Below, piece after piece: positions 7,291 through 15,477 of a stretch of 64,000 nucleotides of DNA. Origin of the DNA: Sporosarcina highlanderae (lineage in GTDB: Bacteria > Bacillota > Bacilli > Bacillales_A > Planococcaceae); NCBI RefSeq assembly GCF_030433715.1, contig NZ_JAROCC010000006.1, forward strand, positions 146,521 through 210,520, written 5' to 3'. The position numbers and the translations under genes were made by a program. The stretch's first letter is position 1, and the number at the start of each line of letters is the position of its first letter. The notes below the pieces were generated by a model that saw only the letters and a list, made by a program, of their open reading frames with translations, was not told where the DNA came from and made no database searches.

Positions 7291-9627
7291 TTAATCTTGA
7301 ATATAACAATCCCCCGGAACGTCTCTCAGCAACAGGGTCGGCTCACCGACACAATACAATTGCAAAAAATGCATAGCCCTTGTACAAGCCGTATAAAAAA
7401 TTCTGCGCAGGCTCTCATCGCCGTAAACCTCCTCCGAGGCATCGTAAATAATGACAGCATCGAATTCTATGCCCTTAGCTAAATAAGAAGGAATAACAAC
7501 GACTCCTTGTTTATATTCCATCGATCCACTTTTCACATGCTTACTATCCGCAATCCCAGCCAACGCTTCATAAGCACGCGTACTTTCCTCCACCGACTTA
7601 CAAATGATTGCAATCGTATTGTAGCCAAGATTTTGTAACTCACCAATTTTAAAAGTGATATGGCTATGCAATTCATCGAAATTCACCAGTTTTGTTAGTA
7701 TAGGATGCTCCCCATCACGTTCGAATGGAATAATTTCTTTACTATTCGGCACAAGATAACGTGTGAATTCGATAATCGGTTTTGTTGAACGATAGCTTCG
7801 AGCCAAGTTGACTACATCCGTATTATCCGGTCCATATAATCCCGTTAGTGCTTGGAAATCAACCCGCCCACTTGCATGAGCAAAAATCGCTTGATTGAAA
7901 TCGCCTAATACGGTCATCTTCGCTGCAGGAAATAGTCGACGCAAGTATTCGAATTGGAACGGAGAATAGTCCTGCGCCTCATCGACAACGATATGTTTAA
8001 TCGTCCTGTTTGTCTGAAAGCCTTGAATCAGCTCATTTAATAGTAAAAACGGGGTGGCATCTTCATAAAGCAACTTCCCTTTATCTATCGAATCAAGCGT
8101 TATTTGACAAATTGACGGCCAATCTGTCGGCCAATCTTTTTCAAGCCATTCCTTAATATAATTTGGGCTTATAAATAACTGCTTATAGATTTCTTTCATA
8201 TCTATGAAATTATATTCCTGAATTTGTTTCCGCAACGATTTAAATCTTTGCTGAACAATCAATCGGGAAAGATCTTCAATTTCCATTTCATAGTCAGCGG
8301 TAGCTGCCCCCTTAAACCCTTTCTTCATTGCCAAGTGCTTATGCGCCTTATGATAGGCCTCGTCACTAAGCAATTCGATTTCCTCTTCAACCCACGGCTT
8401 ATTTCGTTCATTCTTTTGAACTTCACTTATTTTCTTCATTAGCCAATCCTTTAACTTTTCAAGGCGATTATGGAATCGTAGTGTAGTATCGCTGTTATAA
8501 AATCTTTCTTCGATTTCCCGTCTTGAAATGAGAGGTTTCCCCTTAAAGAGCAAATCCTTAAATACCATTCCGGCTGTCTCTAACCCTCTTCTATACGATT
8601 CAATCGCTTCAAAAAAAGGAGTAGAAGCTTTGAAACGAATTCCGGCAACTCTCGACTGATAGAAAGACGTGTTCTCACCAGTCAAAACGTATTCCAATTG
8701 CTCATACGGGTTCTCCACTTTGAATTCATTGCTTAGACGAAAGTTCAGATACTCTTGAAATGTGACTTGCTGCATGTTTTCTTCACCAAGCTCCGGAAGG
8801 ACATTGGACACATAATTATTGAATAATGAATTCGGTGAAAACAATATAATCTGGTCGGCACTCATACTGTCCCGATATTTGTACAGTAAATATGCGATTC
8901 GTTGCAGTGCTGCAGATGTTTTACCACTTCCAGCTGCACCGTGAACAATGAGAAGTTTACCGGAATCGTGACGGATAATCCGATTTTGCTCCTGCTGAAT
9001 AGTCGCCACAATATTATGCATATGCTTGTCGGTGCCTTTGCCTAATACAATTTGTAAAATCTCATCCCCGATTGTGAGACTTGTATCGAACATGGATTGG
9101 AGCACCCCACCACCGATTAAATACTGCCATTTTTTCTCCAACGTGCCACGGATCACGCCGCCCGGAGTACTATATGATGCCTCGCCAGGTTGATGATCAT
9201 AGTAAACACTTGAAATAGGAGCTCTCCAGTCATAAATCAGAAAATCTTCCCCACTGTCGTCTGTTAAAGTGGCTATTCCGATATAAATTTCTTCCTCACT
9301 AAGAACCCCTTCTTCAATGAAATCAATCCGGCCAAAATAAGGTGATTCCTTCATTCGCTTTAGCGTGGATAATCTCTTAGATGAAAGCCGATGTGTACTT
9401 TGACTGACTGCAAGGGCTTGCGCTTCTTGTCTTAAACCGATAATCGTTTCAAGATAATCATCAAACGAATCCGTGTTGACTTTAACTTCATCCCAAAAAT
9501 GTTTTCGGATCTTCACAACTTCATCCCGTTGCCGCGCCGTATCTTCTCCCAATTTGTGAATTCGTTCTTGAATGACTCCCATTACATGATCCACCCGCTG
9601 TTGCTCCTGCTGAAAAGTTGATTTCAT
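7291..9627 (-). CDS. helD: RNA polymerase recycling motor ATPase HelD
   Basis: HelD is a superfamily 1 ATPase related to UvrD that binds RNA polymerase and frees stalled or DNA-bound enzyme. The 778-residue product starts with a long coiled-coil arm (about residues 1-90). The Walker A motif GAAGSGKTSAA lies near residue 230, helicase motif II reads VVDEAQDYSPFQFEYL, and the C-terminal motifs NLARSYRST and YLAKGIEFDAVI are present. Length agrees with the B. subtilis protein. ATG at 9627 is taken because AAAGGAG lies 8 nt upstream; a GTG at 9636 falls within that site. The gene is transcribed alone. Confidence 0.93.
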   Translation of the reverse strand: MKSTFQQEQQRVDHVMGVIQERIHKLGEDTARQRDEVVKIRKHFWDEVKVNTDSFDDYLETIIGLRQEAQALAVSQSTHRLSSKRLSTLKRMKESPYFGRIDFIEEGVLSEEEIYIGIATLTDDSGEDFLIYDWRAPISSVYYDHQPGEASYSTPGGVIRGTLEKKWQYLIGGGVLQSMFDTSLTIGDEILQIVLGKGTDKHMHNIVATIQQEQNRIIRHDSGKLLIVHGAAGSGKTSAALQRIAYLLYKYRDSMSADQIILFSPNSLFNNYVSNVLPELGEENMQQVTFQEYLNFRLSNEFKVENPYEQLEYVLTGENTSFYQSRVAGIRFKASTPFFEAIESYRRGLETAGMVFKDLLFKGKPLISRREIEERFYNSDTTLRFHNRLEKLKDWLMKKISEVQKNERNKPWVEEEIELLSDEAYHKAHKHLAMKKGFKGAATADYEMEIEDLSRLIVQQRFKSLRKQIQEYNFIDMKEIYKQLFISPNYIKEWLEKDWPTDWPSICQITLDSIDKGKLLYEDATPFLLLNELIQGFQTNRTIKHIVVDEAQDYSPFQFEYLRRLFPAAKMTVLGDFNQAIFAHASGRVDFQALTGLYGPDNTDVVNLARSYRSTKPIIEFTRYLVPNSKEIIPFERDGEHPILTKLVNFDELHSHITFKIGELQNLGYNTIAIICKSVEESTRAYEALAGIADSKHVKSGSMEYKQGVVVIPSYLAKGIEFDAVIIYDASEEVYGDESLRRIFYTACTRAMHFLQLYCVGEPTLLLRDVPGDCYIQD

Positions 9628-9806
9628 AGAAAACACTCCTTTTTTATGAGTAAAAGAGTTGACTTATGAACGGATTATGTTGTACAATTAAAATAGGGAT
9701 AATATATTAATATTAATTGAACAATGTCCATCTTTATAAATTTACCATACTCATTCATTTCGTTCAATAGGCGAAGTGGATTTTTTCACATTTATTCGAA
9801 AAGATG

Positions 9807-9848
9807 AAAAGGCAGTAGGAATGTTGTAATTCATTCCCACTGCCTTTT
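9807..9848. terminator. terminator after the small lipoprotein gene
   Basis: Long stem AAAAGGCAGTAGGAAT paired with ATTCCCACTGCCTTTT (one mismatch). It follows the minus-strand lipoprotein gene closely. The longer T-run is on the plus strand, so it may act both ways. Confidence 0.75.
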
Positions 9849-9851
9849 TTT

Positions 9852-10265
9852 CTATTTGGAATTATTGCTCTGGTTTAGTAAAGTAAATACTTCACTGCTT
9901 CCATTCCATTCTATTTTCATTTCTAACTTATCATTTTTATTTGTTGAACGGCTGTTGGAAATTGGAAAGTCCCTAAAAAATGCACCTTCTTTGTTTAAAG
10001 TTAAATCATCCCCACCAAAACTAATTACACCGTTATTTTTCGATTGAACATAGAAACCAAATGTTTTGATATCCTGTAGATTATCTCCTATGTATTCAAA
10101 ATGAACTCGATAGGTTTCTTGCCCATCATTCTGATTAACAGTTACTTTTGAGAACCAATTTTTATCCTCGCCCACAAAATGTAAATCCTTATCCATATTA
10201 TTTGACTGACACGCAAACAATAACAGGATTGGCAAAAAGATAAATGGTACAATTAACTTTTTGAT
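9852..10265 (-). CDS. small lipoprotein of unknown function, apparent ATC start
   Basis: With an ATC start at 10265 the product has 137 residues and a textbook lipoprotein signal: KKLIVPFIFLPILLLFAC, with the lipobox Cys near residue 19. AAGGAGGGG lies 6 nt before this ATC. No ATG, GTG or TTG exists in frame until a TTG at 10235, which would remove the positively charged n-region and lacks a ribosome site. Either ATC really initiates here or an ATG was mutated. The mature part is short, polar and beta-rich (WFSKVTVNQNDGQETYRVHF) and matches nothing I recognise. Neighbours give no functional clue. Confidence 0.7.
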   Translation of the reverse strand: MKKLIVPFIFLPILLLFACQSNNMDKDLHFVGEDKNWFSKVTVNQNDGQETYRVHFEYIGDNLQDIKTFGFYVQSKNNGVISFGGDDLTLNKEGAFFRDFPISNSRSTNKNDKLEMKIEWNGSSEVFTLLNQSNNSK

Positions 10266-10502
10266 TGAGTTCCCCTCCTTAATTGCACTCTTATTTGATC
10301 AATGTATTTTCCAATTCTATCAACTTGTTTACTTCATCAGGAATTATATAATCTCCATATTCGATTTTCATCGCGCCAACTCCCACTCTCCTAAAATAGC
10401 TATTTCTCTTAACTTTACTATTTTGCGATTAAACCGACAACTACAAAATAGAAGAATTATGAATTATACTATAACTAATTCATTTAAAGGGTGGTTGGAA
10501 TT

Positions 10503-10943
10503 ATGGCAGAACATTTATTTCACTTAAAAGCAGACTGGCCAGGATTACGTAATGATGTAGGGACGATAGAAACGTTGAATTTGAAGACAGAGGTTTCGAT
10601 ACCTGTTGAAATGGATGGGCCCGGAGTTGGGACAAATCCAGATGAGATGTTGCTTGGTGCGGCCGCAACCTGTTATATCATCACACTTGCAGCCATACTT
10701 GAAAGAAGCGACATTGAAAAGACAAGTTTGACAATGGAATCTGTCGGGGTTGTTGACTACACAAACGGCGTAGTAACCTATAAAAAAATTATACATAAGC
10801 CAGAGCTCGTTTTGGCTGAAGATACGACAGAAGATAAGAAACGAATAGCGGAGAGACTGATTATGAAAGCGGAAGATTCATGTATGATAAGCAGGGCGTT
10901 AAAAGGAAATGTCGAAGTTATGGTTGAAGCGATTATTCAATAG
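10503..10943 (+). CDS. OsmC family peroxiredoxin-like protein
   Basis: OsmC/Ohr proteins reduce organic hydroperoxides through two cysteines. The 146-residue product shows both expected sites: LLGAAATCYIITLAAILE (first Cys near residue 57) and KAEDSCMISRALKGNV (second Cys near residue 127). This fits the OsmC-like branch common in Firmicutes better than Ohr itself. ATG at 10503 is chosen because AAAGGGTGG lies 8 nt upstream; a GTG inside that ribosome site is rejected. No MarR/OhrR-type regulator gene is adjacent. Confidence 0.85.
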   Translation: MAEHLFHLKADWPGLRNDVGTIETLNLKTEVSIPVEMDGPGVGTNPDEMLLGAAATCYIITLAAILERSDIEKTSLTMESVGVVDYTNGVVTYKKIIHKPELVLAEDTTEDKKRIAERLIMKAEDSCMISRALKGNVEVMVEAIIQ

Positions 10944-11008
10944 CCACTATTTGAAACTATGTTCCCTATCATACGTAAAGTAGAGTAGATTGGTATGGAG
11001 GTGCCGCG

Positions 11009-11371
11009 ATGGGATTTAACGCATTCGATAATTTCATGTTTTCCTTTGGACCTATTTTCATCACTGCAATTTCCGCATTAGTTTTCGGATTTTTCATTTT
11101 CATGATCATTAAAGGAATCGGACAGTGGTCCAAGAACAATAATTCACCTCGGCTGACAATACCCGCGCATGTTGTGACGAAGCGGGCACACACTTCAGGT
11201 GGAAGCGGCGATTCGTCTGCCTCCACATGGTACTATGCAACATTCCAAGTTGAAAGCGGAGATCGGATGGAATTGGCTGTTGGAGCCAAGGAGTACGGAA
11301 TGCTTGCAGAAGGTGACATTGGAATGCTGACATTCCAAGGGACCCGATATTTAAGATTTGAAAGAAAATAA
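11009..11371 (+). CDS. DUF2500-like membrane protein
   Basis: A 120-residue protein with one N-terminal membrane helix (about residues 14-36, FITAISALVFGFFIFMIIKG). A small beta-rich domain follows, with KRAHTSGGSGDSSASTWYYATFQVESGDRMEL and a terminal GMLTFQGTRYLRFER as its most recognisable parts (quoted as separate short pieces of one domain). This is the layout of DUF2500 proteins, whose function is unknown. ATG at 11009 follows GGAGGTGCCGCG. It is a single gene facing hprK. Confidence 0.7.
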   Translation: MGFNAFDNFMFSFGPIFITAISALVFGFFIFMIIKGIGQWSKNNNSPRLTIPAHVVTKRAHTSGGSGDSSASTWYYATFQVESGDRMELAVGAKEYGMLAEGDIGMLTFQGTRYLRFERK

Positions 11372-11373
11372 AT

Positions 11374-11416
11374 AAAATTAGCCTGCTAATCCCCAATAGG
11401 GTTGCAGGCTAATTTT
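11374..11416. terminator. bidirectional terminator between the DUF2500-like gene and hprK
   Basis: Stem AAAATTAGCCTGC / GCAGGCTAATTTT (11374-11386 with 11404-11416). It serves both convergent genes and touches the hprK stop codon. Confidence 0.85.
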
Positions 11417-12332
11417 ATTCTTCAAATTCGGGTTCAAGCCGCTTCATGAATTCCTCCACAGCGCTATACCCTTGCTGTTTCAAATACCAATTATTCGCCG
11501 CTGCTTCAATCAACCCCGCCACATCTCTTCCTGGTTGCAATTGAATTTGAATATGTGGAACTGGGACATCCATATACGTCTTGAATTTTTCGTCCAGTTC
11601 AAGTTCATTATTCAGCGTATTTTCCTGCCACTCCGTCAACTCAATATCGAGGGCAATCCGGCTCTCTTCTTGAAATGCCGCCCGGCCGTAAAGCCGTACT
11701 ACGTTAAGAAGCCCGATGCTTCGTAAGGCAAGGAATTCTTTATTCTTCTCATCATGTGTACCTAAAAGTGTCTGTGGACTCAGTTTTTTTAGAACGACGA
11801 TATCATCCGCAATCAGCCGATGTCCCCGCCCAATTAATGTATGTGCCGTTTCACTTTTTCCGACTCCCGATTTTCCACGCAATAAAATTCCGATTCCAGC
11901 TACATTCACACATACCCCATGAACTGCAATCTCAGGAGCCATTTCTTTCGTAACATATGCATCTAACTTGGCACTCATCTCTGTCATCGAGTCGGGTGTC
12001 CGTAGAACGGGTATGTGCTTTTCTGTACAGTATCGCTGAAGCCCAAGCGGCTCTTCCTGATTGGAGGTAATAATAATACAAGGAGGGTCATACTCGACTA
12101 TATTGGCAATTCGCAACTTGCATTCCTCGTCCGATAAGGTGTGCAAATAATTGATTTCATTTTTCCCAAGGATTTGTACATGTTCCTTAGCGATGAAGTC
12201 GAACTTATCCATGAACTCTAACCCTGGCCTTCTCACTTTTGTCTTTTTCAATACTCTATCTAATCGGTTATGCCCGATGAGCACTTCCAGTTTGAACCGC
12301 TTCACGATGTCTTCAATCGTAACCGTTTTCAT
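11415..12332 (-). CDS. hprK: HPr kinase/phosphorylase
   Basis: This enzyme phosphorylates and dephosphorylates Ser46 of HPr, setting CcpA-dependent catabolite repression. The 305-residue product has the N-terminal HPrK domain followed by the kinase core, with the Walker A motif GKSGVGKSETAHTLIGRGH (about residues 153-171) and the following DDIVVLKKLS. The C-terminal ELDEKFKTYMDVPVPHI belongs to the family signature region. ATG at 12332 has AGGGAAG about 7 nt upstream and is preferred to an in-frame GTG six bases earlier. Unlike in B. subtilis, hprK is not followed by lgt here; it stands alone. Confidence 0.93.
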   Translation of the reverse strand: MKTVTIEDIVKRFKLEVLIGHNRLDRVLKKTKVRRPGLEFMDKFDFIAKEHVQILGKNEINYLHTLSDEECKLRIANIVEYDPPCIIITSNQEEPLGLQRYCTEKHIPVLRTPDSMTEMSAKLDAYVTKEMAPEIAVHGVCVNVAGIGILLRGKSGVGKSETAHTLIGRGHRLIADDIVVLKKLSPQTLLGTHDEKNKEFLALRSIGLLNVVRLYGRAAFQEESRIALDIELTEWQENTLNNELELDEKFKTYMDVPVPHIQIQLQPGRDVAGLIEAAANNWYLKQQGYSAVEEFMKRLEPEFEE

Positions 12333-12447
12333 TCCCACACTTCCCTGCTAGTGTAATTTGATATTAGTATAACATGGAAAGGAATATTTTAGCTTATCCC
12401 GCATGGTTTTTTATATGTTTCCACGCTCGCTTGCATGATCTCAATGA

Positions 12448-12476
12448 AAATAGCTGTCCACAATGGACAGCTATTT
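12448..12476 (-). terminator. terminator overlapping the SDR stop codon
   Basis: Perfect 13-bp stem AAATAGCTGTCCA / TGGACAGCTATTT with a 3-nt loop. On the minus strand TTTTC follows. The TAG stop of the SDR gene lies inside the stem, so terminating ribosomes would overlap it. Confidence 0.85.
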
Positions 12477-13226
12477 CTTCGTGAAATATTTCCGACCCAA
12501 CTTTTCTACCAATTTAGGTGCGATTAAATAAAGTTTACTTGTCAGACCCATAATTTTAGGGAGATTAACCTCCCGAACCGGATTATCAATCGTTTTCAAC
12601 ACTGCATCAGCAACCGTATCTACTTGCAATAAATGTTTTCCTAAGGATGCCCGGTACTTCCCTGTCCGATCCGCTCCATCAATGAATGGCGTGTCGATTG
12701 GACCTGGATGAATGACGCTGACGTCAATGCCGAATTCAGCAACTTCCATACGCAATGCGTTCGTATAGCCGATTAAGGCATGCTTCGTCGCCGCGTAGAC
12801 TGACGCTTTAGGCGTCGCTACTTTCCCAGCCTGTGATCCGATGTAAATAAGGTGACCTTTTTGACGGTCCATCATATGCGGCAAGATGCGCTTGGTCAGT
12901 TCAATCGGAGCAATAACATTCGTTTCCATCATAGAGCGAATCGACTCATTAGGCATTAAGTGAGCTGACTCGAAAAGACCGACGCCCGCGGAAAATATGA
13001 CAATATCCGGCTCCCCGGTATTATCCAAAACCCTCTCTATTTCATCCATGTTTGTTACATCTGCCGGAAAAGCTTCTGCCCCCTCATTATGTAGTTCCCA
13101 TAACTTATCCGGCGCTCTTCCAGTTCCAATGACCGTATAGTTATCCGTATCCGCCAACAAGCGCATTGCCACTGCAAAACCGACGCCACTCGTCGCACCG
13201 GTTATCAATACTTTACGCTTGGTCAT
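12471..13226 (-). CDS. short-chain dehydrogenase/reductase
   Basis: A classical SDR of 251 residues. The dinucleotide-binding motif LITGATSGVGFAVAMRLL is near the N-terminus, followed by the NNAG-equivalent IFSAGVG, a catalytic Ser in YIGSQAG and the YAATKHAL catalytic Tyr/Lys. The C-terminal part is basic and hydrophobic. The substrate is unknown. ATG at 13226 has GAAGGTGG about 10 nt upstream and overlaps the 3' end of the metallo-hydrolase gene by 14 nt, so the two are translationally coupled. Confidence 0.85.
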   Translation of the reverse strand: MTKRKVLITGATSGVGFAVAMRLLADTDNYTVIGTGRAPDKLWELHNEGAEAFPADVTNMDEIERVLDNTGEPDIVIFSAGVGLFESAHLMPNESIRSMMETNVIAPIELTKRILPHMMDRQKGHLIYIGSQAGKVATPKASVYAATKHALIGYTNALRMEVAEFGIDVSVIHPGPIDTPFIDGADRTGKYRASLGKHLLQVDTVADAVLKTIDNPVREVNLPKIMGLTSKLYLIAPKLVEKLGRKYFTKK

Positions 13227-14157
13227 AATACAAGACGCCACCTTCTCCGACATTCTCCCGTACGAGCCCTTTTGATAATAAATAATCAACTTGCCCAATC
13301 GTTTCGGACAAAGTGAGTCCTAATTCCTTTTCGTAAACCGCAGGGAATAGTTGCTGAGTGAGCTCATAAATTGTCTTGCTTCCTTCCTTCAGCATGCCAT
13401 GTACTTTCATTGCGCGGTCCTGTTGTTTCTGTAATCTTGTTTTGATTAACGCATGGACATCACGCACTTCATTCCCATGACCTCCGTATACGATTTCTAA
13501 CGGTAGGTCCAATAGTCTTGTTAATGATGCATTGTATTGCAATAAAGACTTCGGACGATCTGCTTTTGGATCTGCAGGGGGTTCAATCAATGGATTGGAC
13601 GACACTTTTTCAAGAACAAGATCTCCTCCAATCATTTCACCCGTCTTCTCATTGAATAGAGCAATATGACTTTGAGCATGTCCAAGTGTTTCCAAGACAA
13701 TCCAATTAGGATGCCCTGTCCACTCGTCGCCTTCCCCGATTGTCCTGTCCAACGTTCGATTTCCCATCAAGCTGATTGGACGTTTCATCTTTTCAATCCA
13801 ATGGAATTCAGACTTAGGGACCCCTTCCTCCTTCAAACGTTCCAAGTAAAATCTATCGTGATAACTCATAAATTCGGAATCTCTTTTCAACCAAAGATCA
13901 TTGTATGGATGACCGATCACTTCCGCTCTATCAAAAGCGTCCATCCAACCTGCATGATCTGGATGATGGTGAGTTAAGATAACTTGCTCGATATCATTGA
14001 ATGTATAACCTATCTCTTTTAAACCTTGTTTTAGCGCTTCGTATGCTTCTGGTGTTTTCGGACCTGCGTCAACAAGTGACAATGCATCCCCTTTTACGAC
14101 AAACGCATTAACGTCACCAACCGCGAAAGGTGTAGGAATAGCAATTTTATGTATCAT
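13213..14157 (-). CDS. MBL-fold metallo-hydrolase
   Basis: A 314-residue metallo-beta-lactamase-fold enzyme. The zinc motif LTHHHPDHAGW (HxHxDH, about residues 62-72) is intact, and further metal ligands are in LETLGHAQSHIALF and YGGHGNEV. The C-terminal ~90 residues (KTRLQKQQDRAMKVHGML, then TIYELTQQLFP) form the winged-helix-like tail of the LACTB2-type hydrolases. The substrate is unknown; thioesters and other small esters are typical for the fold. ATG at 14157 follows GAAGGAG. It is first in a two-gene unit with the SDR. Confidence 0.85.
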   Translation of the reverse strand: MIHKIAIPTPFAVGDVNAFVVKGDALSLVDAGPKTPEAYEALKQGLKEIGYTFNDIEQVILTHHHPDHAGWMDAFDRAEVIGHPYNDLWLKRDSEFMSYHDRFYLERLKEEGVPKSEFHWIEKMKRPISLMGNRTLDRTIGEGDEWTGHPNWIVLETLGHAQSHIALFNEKTGEMIGGDLVLEKVSSNPLIEPPADPKADRPKSLLQYNASLTRLLDLPLEIVYGGHGNEVRDVHALIKTRLQKQQDRAMKVHGMLKEGSKTIYELTQQLFPAVYEKELGLTLSETIGQVDYLLSKGLVRENVGEGGVLYYDQA

Positions 14158-14253
14158 ATAATAAACTCCTTCAAAATTGAAACAGATTTACTGAATAAGT
14201 ATTCATTTCATTGTACCTCTTTTGCAAACCTACGTCACCCTTGAAAAACTCCT

Positions 14254-14279
14254 TGAAACTTTCAAGCTCCTTGTACGTA
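14254..14279 (+). promoter_or_regulatory. SigW-type extracytoplasmic stress promoter
   Basis: TGAAAC at 14254-14259 and CGTA at 14276-14279 are separated by exactly 16 bp, the B. subtilis SigW consensus. It is 41 nt before ydjI. In B. subtilis the ydjFGHI operon is part of the SigW regulon, so the prediction fits the gene behind it. Confidence 0.8.
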
Positions 14280-14320
14280 GTATGATATAATGACCATAAC
14301 TTTTTTCAAGGGGGATCGAT

Positions 14321-15463
14321 ATGGGATTTTTTAATTTTTTCAAGAGCCAATTTATCGAAGTCATTGAATGGACAGATCAGAGCTCTACTACTATGGTATA
14401 TCGTTTTCCAGTGCAAAATAATGAAATCAAAATGGGTGCAAGCCTGATTGTCAGGGAGTCACAAGTGGCGATTTTTGTGAATGAAGGCGAAATCGCTGAT
14501 GTATTCACCCCTGGCCACCATGTTTTATATACCCAAAACATGCCGATTTTAACGAAGCTGAAATCTTGGAAAACAGGATTCAATTCCCCTTTCAAGGCGG
14601 AAGTCTATTTTGTAAATACAAAGCAGTTTATTGACCAAAAATGGGGAACTTCAAACCCTATTATGATGCGTGATCCCGATTTCGGTATGATCCGTTTGCG
14701 CGGCTACGGGATTTATTCCTATAAAGTGTCGGATCCAGTTGTGTTTTTGAAGGAGTTATTCGGAACAAATGCATCTTATGATACAAGCAATATTGAAAGT
14801 CATTTAAAAAAGATGGTCTTATCAGGATTGACAGATCTTTTTGCCGAATCACAAATTCCGGCGCTTGACCTTGCGATGCATTATGACGAGCTTAGTACAG
14901 AAGGTAAAGAAAAGATGCAGGAACGATTCGCCAAATTCGGCTTTGAAATCACTTCCCTATATATTGAGAATCTGTCGTTGCCAAAAGAAGTCGAGCAAGC
15001 AATGGACAAGCGGACGACAATTGGCGTACTTGGAAACATGAATACGTACACGCAATACCAAGCGGCTGAAGCACTCCGCGATGCTGCCCGCAATGAAGGT
15101 GGGGGGATGGCAGCGACAGGTGCAGGCATCGGCGCGGGAGCCGCAATCGGAAATGTGATGGCTTCTGCTTTAATACAAAATCAGCAACAAGCTGCCCCTT
15201 CGGCTGAACCTACAAAAATGGCTTGTCCTCATTGCCAGTCACAAATTAGGGCTACTGCAAAATTCTGTCCGGATTGCGGCAAATCAGTCCAACAGGAGAC
15301 CGTGCCATGCATTAATTGTAAAGCGGAAATTAAAGAAGGCTCGAAGTTTTGCGGAGAATGCGGAACAAAACAAGTAACCGAGAAAAATTGCGGAGCTTGT
15401 GGAGCAGTTAATGGTCCAACAGCCAAGTTTTGTGGTGATTGTGGAGAGGGACTTGAAGTGTGA
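14321..15463 (+). CDS. ydjI: SPFH-domain protein with C-terminal zinc ribbons (YdjI-like)
   Basis: The 380-residue product begins with an SPFH/band-7-like domain (about residues 1-250; early motif SLIVRESQVAIFVNEGEIAD). A Gly/Ala-rich linker follows, then three zinc ribbons: CPHCQSQIRATAKFCPDCG, CINCKAEIKEGSKFCGECG and CGACGAVNGPTAKFCGDCG. This is the layout of B. subtilis YdjI, which with YdjG and YdjH forms a membrane platform recruiting PspA during envelope stress. Here only ydjG follows; pspA and ydjH are not in the window. Start ATG follows AAGGGGGATCGAT. SigW control is predicted from the upstream promoter. Confidence 0.88.
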   Translation: MGFFNFFKSQFIEVIEWTDQSSTTMVYRFPVQNNEIKMGASLIVRESQVAIFVNEGEIADVFTPGHHVLYTQNMPILTKLKSWKTGFNSPFKAEVYFVNTKQFIDQKWGTSNPIMMRDPDFGMIRLRGYGIYSYKVSDPVVFLKELFGTNASYDTSNIESHLKKMVLSGLTDLFAESQIPALDLAMHYDELSTEGKEKMQERFAKFGFEITSLYIENLSLPKEVEQAMDKRTTIGVLGNMNTYTQYQAAEALRDAARNEGGGMAATGAGIGAGAAIGNVMASALIQNQQQAAPSAEPTKMACPHCQSQIRATAKFCPDCGKSVQQETVPCINCKAEIKEGSKFCGECGTKQVTEKNCGACGAVNGPTAKFCGDCGEGLEV

Positions 15464-15477
15464 AGAGGTGAAGTTAG

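Noticed and set aside
14281..14291. TATGAT/TATAAT before ydjI as a SigA promoter
   Set aside because: No -35 hexamer at 16-18 bp; the SigW motif explains the region better.
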